This document shows positions 56,896 through 64,000 of a stretch of 64,000 nucleotides of DNA, piece by piece. Both the position numbers and the translations under genes were made by a program. Numbering within the stretch: position 1 is the stretch's first letter; each line of letters opens with the position of its first letter. The notes under the pieces were generated by a model. It did no database searches. It was given only the letters and a program-made list of their open reading frames with translations, and was not told where the DNA came from. The DNA lies in contig OZ231127.1 of NCBI GenBank assembly GCA_965153355.1, positions 64,170,001 to 64,234,000 of the forward strand, read 5' to 3'. The DNA comes from Flaccisagitta enflata (taxonomy: Eukaryota > Chaetognatha > Sagittoidea > Aphragmophora).

Positions 56896-57221
56896 GGTTG
56901 TTCTTGTTGTTTACTCGATATTACCGCGTTGTTTGCTAAATGCAAATAAAATAAGCAACCCGCGACGAAATTGCGCGATGATAACGGCGCTTTTAACGGA
57001 TCTTTGTTTAATTTATGACCCAACATGTAAATTAGATCGACGTAGGGGTTCGCCAACCGCTACTCGTCGTCATTTTATATTGTTCAACGAAATTATGATT
57101 CACAGTTTCTCATTCTACTTATCTTTTTGAAGTAAAAATCTTTATTGTGATTTTTACTACTGATTCGGCGTTTGAAATTACTACGCGTTTCTCACAGAGG
57201 TGGCAATCAAAAGCCTCTTCT

Positions 57222-57581
<360 letters not shown>

Positions 57582-57594
57582 GGGAGATTGGTAG

Positions 57595-57667
57595 GCGGGT
57601 CGTTCTCCTTCTATTAGTAGTTACCACCCCTCTAGGTCAAAATGGGTTCCTAGCTTTCATTTCAGAG
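57595..57667 (+). other. Candidate short exon after (CT)n
   Basis: After a CT-rich tract and TAG at 57594, a 73-bp stretch reads AGRSPSISSYHPSRSKWVP then SFHFR and ends CAGAG|gtaata. Its phase-0 entry fits the phase-0 exit of the exon ending at 50311. An alternative acceptor at 57585 gives a hydrophobic frame. Weak evidence. Confidence 0.25.
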
Positions 57668-58369
57668 GTAATATAATGACTTAAGCCTTTTGGCTAGCTG
57701 TTCCAAGCAAAAAAAGGTACAATTTTACTAAACTACAGGTAGCATGGGTCAAATGAAGTCAAGGTATACAGGCGGCTGGATGACGTGAAAATTGTATACT
57801 ATAAATATAGGCCGTTTTCAAATAAGGGGTGAAAAGAGAATAAAGAATAGATTTATGAGGGTCAATAAAACCAATGATAATCATTGAAATATCAAAAAAC
57901 TATGATTGATCACTAGATAAATCTATTCTTAGATGGTTGCAATATGTTTATCATAGTTTTATAAAACTGCTATATGTGATCGTTCAAGATCTTAATTTAC
58001 TGCAATATGCAAATGAGCTTTTTGGCTTATGTATCTCCATCATTACAGAAAGCCAACAATTCACAACATAGATGCAACTGTATTCAAAGTAATTGCTATA
58101 TCAGTGTATCAGTTTGGCAGTTGTATGCCTAATAAAGGTGAACGTTGGAAGGAAAATGATACTACATAATGAATGGCTCTGTTGATGTAGGGTGCACTTT
58201 CACACATTAAATCAATGTATTGTAGTCTTTTATCTGTGAAAAATAAATGATGCTAACAGCATGTAATAGTTGCAAAAGCGTTTCATGGGCAGCGCTACCC
58301 GATGCCCCTTAGTGTATGTGGGAATGACATGATGAGAGGGGCAGACCTATGATTCCACAAAGGGCAATT
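57668..58369. other. AT-rich non-coding stretch
   Basis: No supportable feature. Confidence 0.4.
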
Positions 58370-58680
58370 TTCCCTGGTTTGAGAAGCTGCTTTGGGGGGC
58401 TGAGAGGCCTGATTCTGGGTTTGAGAGGCGTGGTTTGGGGTCTGAGATGCTTGATTGGGGGTCTGAAAGGTCTGATTTGGGGTCTGAAAGGCCTGATTTG
58501 GGATCTGAGAGGCCTGTTTTAGGGTCTGAATGCCCTAGTTGGGTTCTGAGAGGCGTGATTTAGGGTCTGGATGGCCAGATTTAGGGTCTGAGAGGCCTAA
58601 TTTGGATCAGGTCTGAATTGGGGTCTGAAAAGCCTGATTTGGGATCTCAGAGGCCTGTTTTGAGGCTTTGAGGCGGGAGA
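58370..58680. repeat. ~20-bp minisatellite
   Basis: About 15 units near the consensus GGGTCTGAGAGGCCTGATTT, with spacing of about 19-21 bp. It lies just 3' of the retroelement remnant at 58744-59206. Confidence 0.85.
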
Positions 58681-58743
58681 CGGACACACAGAAACCAGAG
58701 AAAAGCCAGATGTGAAGCATGTGTTTATCCCTGCTTTAGTGAG

Positions 58744-59206
58744 TTAACGTTTTATGCGGTATGAGATGCCTCCTGGGATGAATGGGATGCGTGCAAATGG
58801 TTTGTATTCTTCATCTGTGGAATTGTCATCTTTGAATGGTAATACACCAAACGAATTCTCGGGTATGGTTTCCTCATCGCTGAATTGACTGCTGGTGTGG
58901 GTGCGTTTGTTGCGTTCCTTTTTCCTGGGCTGAGATGAGGATGGGGGTTTGTATTTGGCAGCAATGGCAGTAAGTTTGGCTCTGTCATAGCCATTATCTT
59001 CAAAGAAGTCAAGGAGGAAGTTTATTTGTTTTTGGGTTTGGTCAGGGGAGGAGCAAAGTCGGTGGACACGGCAGAGTTTGCCCTTGAAAGTGGCTATTAT
59101 GGTTTGGGGGTTTAGGCAAGATTGAAGAACTCTGACTTTTCCCAGCTCATAACAAGCTTTACAAAGGACAAAAGTTGTATGTGGTTGGGCAGGGGCAGCG
59201 CTAAAA
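58744..59206 (-). mobile_element. Penelope-like retroelement remnant (region after the reverse transcriptase)
   Basis: One minus-strand frame of about 150 codons ends at TAA (58746-58744). It reads FVLCKACYELGKVRVLQSCL, then ATFKGKLCRVHRLCSS, then a QINFLLDFFEDNGY motif, a basic linker and an acidic stretch, and ends PFIPGGISYRIKR. A conserved R..RLCSS...FL...F..NGY pattern and a P-[FY]-[IV]-x-G-[LI]-S-x-x-[IL]-[KR]-R motif are, to my knowledge, typical of the region between the reverse transcriptase and GIY-YIG domains of Penelope-like elements. Neither catalytic domain is present here. The 5' side is cut at a GGGCAGGGGCAG sequence shared with the hairpin-ended family. It is non-functional. 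Confidence 0.45.
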
Positions 59207-59892
59207 AATTATAATCACACAGTCCAGAATGAAAAACTCAATCTGCCATATTAGAGAACAAAGCAACAGTAATTCAACAAGGCAGGGTTACCATAACGCA
59301 CAACAGCCAATTTTTTTACTCAAGATCAACTAGTTGGACAAATATTGACCTCACCATTTTTTTTATATTCTGGTCCAATCCATAAAGATTCGATAACACT
59401 TTTTGTATCCACTGATCCTGTAGCACTTTTTAGTGGCACCATCATGCATAGTCATGCAAATTCTTTGGAAAGTCATCCATCAGAGGGATATGACTTAAAA
59501 TCACGTACACAGATAAACCACAACAAAAATTTTGTCCTGGAATCTTTAAAAATTACCGCTGCCACCCCCTTCATATCCCAAAGACATTGTACAGAAAAGA
59601 TTGTTGCCTATGTTTAAATATAGGAAAGGGGCCCGCGCTAATTCAAAGGAGTTCCAAGGCTAAATTTTTTTCATGGACTATCTGTGAACATGATTTTGAG
59701 CCATATCCCTCTGTAGAGAACTTTTCTTTGAAATTGCATTAATTGTTGTTAGGCTACTTTTTAGCCTTATTGAATGATTTGAAAAATTGTATTATTATAT
59801 GAATTGTTGTTCCCCTGAAGAAAAACTTACCATTCAATGCACAGCAATCATTCCAGGAATTGGGTCTTTTTATTGAAATGCAATATCATCAT
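59207..59892. other. Non-coding stretch
   Basis: No supportable feature. Confidence 0.4.
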
Positions 59893-60000
59893 GGACAGGT
59901 GGGCAAGGGCCCAAAACCCCCTTCCACACCCCTACACACATGCACGGCCTCTCAAATGTGCATTTTCACATACTTTGACTCATGCAGGTAAAAGAGTCTT
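59893..60000 (+). mobile_element. Hairpin-ended element fragment
   Basis: ATGGACAGGTGGGCAAGGGC, CAAAACCCCCTTCCACACCC and a TTTTCACATACTTTGACTC remnant. The terminal hairpin is missing. Confidence 0.5.
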
Positions 60001-60059
60001 CTGCAAGCGACTTAAAGGGCAAAGCTTTTGCTTTTTAAGTAGGTCTGTCTGCGTTTGTC

Positions 60060-60682
60060 CATGAGTTTGCCCATCTTTCCCCCCCTCAGACCACAAATCA
60101 ATCTATTAAAGGTTCAAATCAGCCCTCTTAAGCCCTATATCAGCTTCCTTATGCATCAAATCAGCCTACTCAGTCCCAAAAAAAAGCCCTCTCAAACCTC
60201 ATGAGTCAGGACCTTGTATTACGCTGGACTTGTCTCTATCAGGGCCTTTTCAAAAGTCAAATTTGTGTCTGCGACTGAAAAGAGATATATGACCATGAAG
60301 CTGTAATTAAGGGCTATAAGACGAAAATTCCCAAACAATTTTTTTCAAATTTTTATCTTTTCTTCTTTTCTTTTTTGCAACTTATGACTCAAATCATATT
60401 AGATGGATTTGCAGAAAATAGCAACAGTTTGAAAGTTCATGAAATGATTTTTTTGAAAGTGGTTTTTTTAGTTTTTCTTTGTTTAAAAACAAATCAAAAT
60501 TTATCAAACAAAGATTTGGCCTCAGGAACGTTAAAACTAGTGGATTCCCTTTTTCATGCAAGCAATCTGTACAACACGGCTCAAAACCTGTCAATATTGT
60601 TAGAATAAACCCCAGATCAGTAAAAATGGCATCTGAGTGATGATTGATATGGAGCAGATGTTACACCAACAGTAAAAGCGGG
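60060..60682. other. Non-coding stretch with degenerate ~20-bp repeats
   Basis: 60090-60200 has CAAATCAGCCCTCTTAAGCC-type units, the inverse of the 58370-58680 theme. The ORFs at 60375-60608 are AT-rich and unconvincing. Confidence 0.4.
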
Positions 60683-60878
60683 GTAACAATATTGTCGCAG
60701 ATTGGTGGGCAGGGGCATCCAACCCCCACTCCCCAACCCCAACCCCCCCACACACAAACCTCAAGAATGCTCATTTTTTTCCCCTTCCTACTAGATTACC
60801 ATTACCACGGACAGATGGATAGACCAACTAAGCGATGGAAAAATCTTTTATATTGTTGCTCGCCTGCAACAAAAAATG
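60683..60878 (+). mobile_element. Degraded hairpin-ended element, long subfamily
   Basis: GGGGTAACAATATTGTCGCAG, GGTGGGCAGGGGCATCCAAC, GGACAGATGGATAGACC and a decayed end GTTGCTCGCCTGCAACAAAAAA. The terminal stem still pairs (GTTGC/GCAAC). Confidence 0.75.
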
Positions 60879-61760
60879 GGCCCAAAATGGCATATTGAGC
60901 CTAATATGCTCAATTAGGCTCTTAAATGGTGCTGTTAACCCATGTGGAATTTTTTTAGACCATTTTCTACAGCAGAATTAGTTTCCCTCTCCCAGATAAA
61001 GTAAAATAGTTCATGCAACTGCCATAACTACCTTATTTAACCGCTTTTTCTACAATAAAAGGCCAAAATGCCAGATCAGGGCCATATTTATGGTGGTTGT
61101 TGATCAAGATAATTGTTGGAGACTATTTTTGACAGCAGATTCGGTTTCCTCACCCTAGAATTGATATAATTACTACTGTTTACACCATTACAACCGCCGT
61201 AAAGGCTTTTACACCCCAAAAAAAGCCAAAAATGCTTCGGTCAAATCGAGGATGACAAATCCCGTAACACCCCTTACACAAAATGGGACAGTGCTACCCG
61301 GTATCAAGCAAAATATGCATTTTTTTTGTGATGAACAGTCAGTCCAAACACCAATGATGCTTTTCCAACTCTGAAATGGACGTTTTGAGCTAGATGGGTC
61401 CTAACTACTATTAGTCATCTTCTTGGGATTCATAATCAAAACGCGCTGAAAAGTGCCTCTCGACCTTAATCTAGCTTTTTACCCTTTTCCCTCTCAGTCT
61501 CCTTCTCCCTCTCCTTCTCCTTCTCCGTCTCCTTCTTCTCCTTCTCCTTCTTATTCTCCTTCTCACTCTAATGCAATTTCTAATACTTCTCCTTTGCACG
61601 AATTTATTCTAGCCTTTTCCCCTTCCTCCTTTTCTTCATTTTTTCCTCCCACTACTTCACCTTCTTCCTCAGTAAACAGTAACTGGCGCGGCACTCCCTT
61701 TATTTAGCCTTTTTAGTGATCATGATCAAGTTATGGACCGATACATGTAGACGGACGGAG
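60879..61760. other. Non-coding stretch with a pyrimidine-rich (TCTCCT) tract
   Basis: 61485-61570 is a CTCCTTCTC-rich tract that produces a Ser-Pro frame. Nothing else is supportable. Confidence 0.45.
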
Positions 61761-61761
61761 T

Positions 61762-62378
61762 GACTACTATCTAGGAAATAAATATACGGACACCAAACCT
61801 TGATTATAGTAGCTAAACTTCAATATTCAATAAAAAAATGAAAGCAGATCCATAAACTATGATAAAAAATCTTTCATTCAAGACCAAGCAGAGCCCAGTA
61901 GCTCAATCCGTTTTCAGATGACAGTGATTTGAAGAAAAACTGTCATTTACCAAAATGTGATTTTGAGGTTTTCAGTTCAAATCTTCAAAGGACAACCTAC
62001 ATTGAAATAGCTCTCAAATCTTAAGGAATTGACCAAAATCATTCTGCTTGGCCTCATTAAATCACAATTTTTACAAATTTTTTGCTTGTTGAAAAAAATT
62101 AAGGCTGAAGTTAAACATATTGCTCTGAATTCATCTTATATCAAAAGAAAACAAAGCTGTTTTAATGATATTTTTGTTGCCTATTGAGAAATTATTGTCA
62201 TACCGATTTTATTTGAAAAATCATGAGACCAATTCCACATAGACTCAAAGCAAAGTATTTGTTAGATCAAAATACCATATAATTACTAAAAATTGATTCA
62301 TTCAAACATATATTCCATTTAGTGCATGAAAAGGCTTACTTTTCTCTAGCTGTCCGTATATTTATTTCCTAGGTAGTA
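61762..62378. mobile_element. MITE-like element with ~30-bp terminal inverted repeats
   Basis: TACTATCTAGGAAATAAATA continuing TACGGACA at about 61763-61792 is matched inversely by TGTCCGTATATTTATTTCCT continuing AGGTAGTA at about 62350-62379. The interior (~560 bp) is AT-rich with no ORF. The terminal sequence differs from all other elements here. Confidence 0.7.
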
Positions 62379-62379
62379 A

Positions 62380-63020
62380 TATGCCGGAGAAAATTTTTTT
62401 CATCGAATTAACCCGGGTACCAAGAACTTTGAACCCAGAAATCGAGTAATGCAGGTCATAATGAAAGCCTGGTAGGCAGTTGTGGTACTTGCATTCACGT
62501 AGATTAAAACCTAATTCTGATGCCCAGGATGCTATGAACATCAAAACATGTTATGCTGGTTCTGGAGACAAAATTTTACATGGAAGATCGAGTTGGAGGG
62601 CTTATTTGCTTCAAATAGACTAAACAATATCTGCACATATATTGATAGATGGATAGATGGATGGATGGCAAGTCAAGTAGCTGACTGGGCCGTAGAAACC
62701 TTATAAAGTCAGAATGGCTGCTAACAGCAAGGACTGGCCTCTTTCATTAACGACAAGTTTTATGACCATATGATTGCTTATTCATGACCCGCACCCCCCT
62801 CATATTCCATACAAAATACATAGAAAGGATTTTGGCCTCCAACCTTTCCTATGTTTTATAATGGGAAAAGGTGTTGGTGGCAGACATGAGTAAAATCAAC
62901 TATGTGGTCACAAAACATAGCAAATCGTGTTGGCAGACATTCTGGCTCCATGAGGTTTCTACGGCTCAACTTGTTAAATAGGCACGGTAAGTTGAATGTT
63001 TTTTTTTTTTTGGTTGACTA
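62380..63020. other. Non-coding stretch
   Basis: Only a short GATGGATAGATGG run near 62646-62668. It ends in a T-run before a possible acceptor (ggttgactag) at 63021. Confidence 0.4.
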
Positions 63021-63021
63021 G

Positions 63022-63138
63022 GTACACCCTACGACCTCCCCCTCCTCTTCTTTTTCCCCCCTCTTCTCCTCCCAATTTCCTACTCATGTTTTTACGTCAT
63101 AATCAATCGTGAAATTATCGGAGCCACCGGCGAAGTCG
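63022..63138 (+). other. Candidate exon
   Basis: Between an acceptor-like TTTTTTTTGGTTGACTAG and a strong donor (GTC|gtaagtg), one frame is open and ends INREIIGATGEV. The left part is pyrimidine-rich and low in information. Supported only by the splice-like borders. Confidence 0.3.
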
Positions 63139-63651
63139 TAAGTGATTAATATTTCCGTGATTGACTATCGTCGTCGTCGTCGACGTTATCGTCGTCCTCT
63201 CACTCGTCGTTCCTCTCGTCATCGGCGTTGTCATCTTCCCGTCGTTGTCGCCGTCATCATTTCCATCATCCACTTCCCTAAATTGACACCTGCGGAGTGA
63301 GGTTGATAAGGGCGCAGCGCGATTGGATTTTGTCACTAATCGATCAGGAAAATTTACCGTCTTAACTCAAAACTCTTGAATCGATTCATTTTCCTCTTTT
63401 TACAAAACTTTTGAATTTTTGTGTAATCAGGTTTGATTCCCGCATTCTCTACTTTATCCCAGAAGAAAAAAAAAATTGTAACACCTTAACAAAACGGTTA
63501 AAAATAGAAGGCCCTAAGTAACAATGATTAAGAAAACGATAATTATTCCTACTCCAACTTTTCCATGAACACCTAAGTTGGGATAAAAAATATATCCATC
63601 TGATGCGTATTTCATCATATTTTGCTCATTGCGCTTCGCCATCTTGATCAA
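63139..63651. other. Stretch with GTC/GAC-rich tract
   Basis: 63168-63260 is rich in GTCGTC and reads as an acidic stretch on the minus strand (EVDDGNDDGDNDGK). It could be an exon but no splice partner is seen. The rest is AT-rich. Confidence 0.3.
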
Positions 63652-64000
63652 ATGGCATCCGGAAGTCGTATTCACGTCGAAGGCGCCAAACATGCCGTCG
63701 GCGTCGAAAATTTCGTCGGTGGTAATCCGCCCCCTGAAGCTTTCGCCGAAGTTCGCAACTCCGCGGTCTCCCTCGGATTTTCGGCTTTGAATTTTCTCCA
63801 ATCCTATCATTATCAATTGCCGGAACGAACAGTAGCAGAATGTATGAATCTTAACTCGCTACCTCACATTCGAGATTGTCAAAACGCCCACTCAATTCAA
63901 CAACATCATCAGCATGTTCAGCGGCATTTTCACGTTCAGCAGCTTCTGCTACGACAACAAGAAGAACAACATCGACCTCATTCATTGCGGGAGCATCATC
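63652..64000 (+). CDS. Unrecognised protein, 5' part, truncated by window edge
   Basis: From ATG at 63652 the frame stays open for 116 codons to the window end, with a GNY-rich codon pattern typical of real coding DNA. It begins MASGSRIHVEGAKHAV, continues PPPEAFAEVRNSAV and LNFLQSYHYQLPERTVAECM, then becomes Gln/His-rich (QHHQHVQRHFHVQQLLL). An in-frame stop lies at 63601, so this is either a first exon or an exon starting shortly upstream of the ATG. The 100-codon minus-strand frame over the same bases (63514-63816) is judged its shadow. No family is recognised. It could belong to the same transcription unit as the candidate exon at 63022-63138. Confidence 0.5.
   Translation, partial: MASGSRIHVEGAKHAVGVENFVGGNPPPEAFAEVRNSAVSLGFSALNFLQSYHYQLPERTVAECMNLNSLPHIRDCQNAHSIQQHHQHVQRHFHVQQLLLRQQEEQHRPHSLREHH

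Noticed and set aside
58370-58680. CRISPR-like array
   Set aside because: Units are contiguous ~20-mers without spacers, in a eukaryotic genome.
61453-61707. Ser-Pro repeat ORF
   Set aside because: Produced by a TCTCCT tract; flanks do not look coding.
63514-63816. 100-codon minus-strand ORF
   Set aside because: The plus-strand frame over the same bases has the stronger coding pattern and continues to the window end.

Overview
This is a eukaryotic, almost certainly animal, genomic window. Three multi-exon genes belong to families with metazoan-type members: a KDM3/JMJD1-type histone demethylase, a REEP1-4-type ER-shaping protein and a TESK-type kinase. They carry GT-AG introns whose phases agree from exon to exon. 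Vertebrate-type SINEs and LINEs are not recognisable, so an invertebrate is likely. The phylum cannot be settled from the sequence. There are no operons, CRISPR arrays, rRNA or tRNA genes that I can support.

Layout. 1-6.4 kb is repeat-rich intronic DNA of the KDM3 gene (minus strand) and holds foldback elements and a decayed mobile-element gene. 6.4-7.4 kb holds the first two KDM3 coding exons. 8-15.8 kb is mostly repeats. 15.9-18.6 kb (plus) encodes a low-complexity protein with a cluster of membrane segments. 19.8-27.1 kb (plus) is the REEP gene, with a further phase-compatible coding exon at 28.47-29.47 kb. 30.75-40.10 kb (minus) is a complete six-exon TESK-like kinase gene of 622 residues. 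Its introns carry a ~590-bp foldback and a ~4.1-kb segment bounded by ~31-bp inverted repeats. 46.8-50.3 kb (plus) holds three consecutive exons of an unrecognised charged, Ser/Asp-rich protein. 50.3-64 kb has few genes: a Penelope-like retroelement remnant, a minisatellite, a MITE-like element, and an open coding stretch running off the right edge.

Two features dominate the non-coding DNA. The first is an extreme density of microsatellites (GTT/CAA, CT/GA, CA, TTC/GAA, TTTC/GAAA, AATG). Several abut splice sites, and one supplies a stop codon. The second is a family of more than 30 short (~150-250 bp) interspersed elements with a hairpin at each end and a GTCC/GGAC-rich middle. The stem sequence of the terminal hairpin differs between subfamilies, yet both sides change together, so base pairing is kept. 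This family, with the several long foldback elements, is the most likely undescribed system in the window.

No functional pathway can be inferred from gene order. The neighbours (chromatin demethylase, ER membrane protein, cytoskeletal-type kinase) look like ordinary unrelated animal genes separated by repeats. In the entries, 'A-tail orientation' means that strand + places the hairpin plus CTAAAA end at the right.
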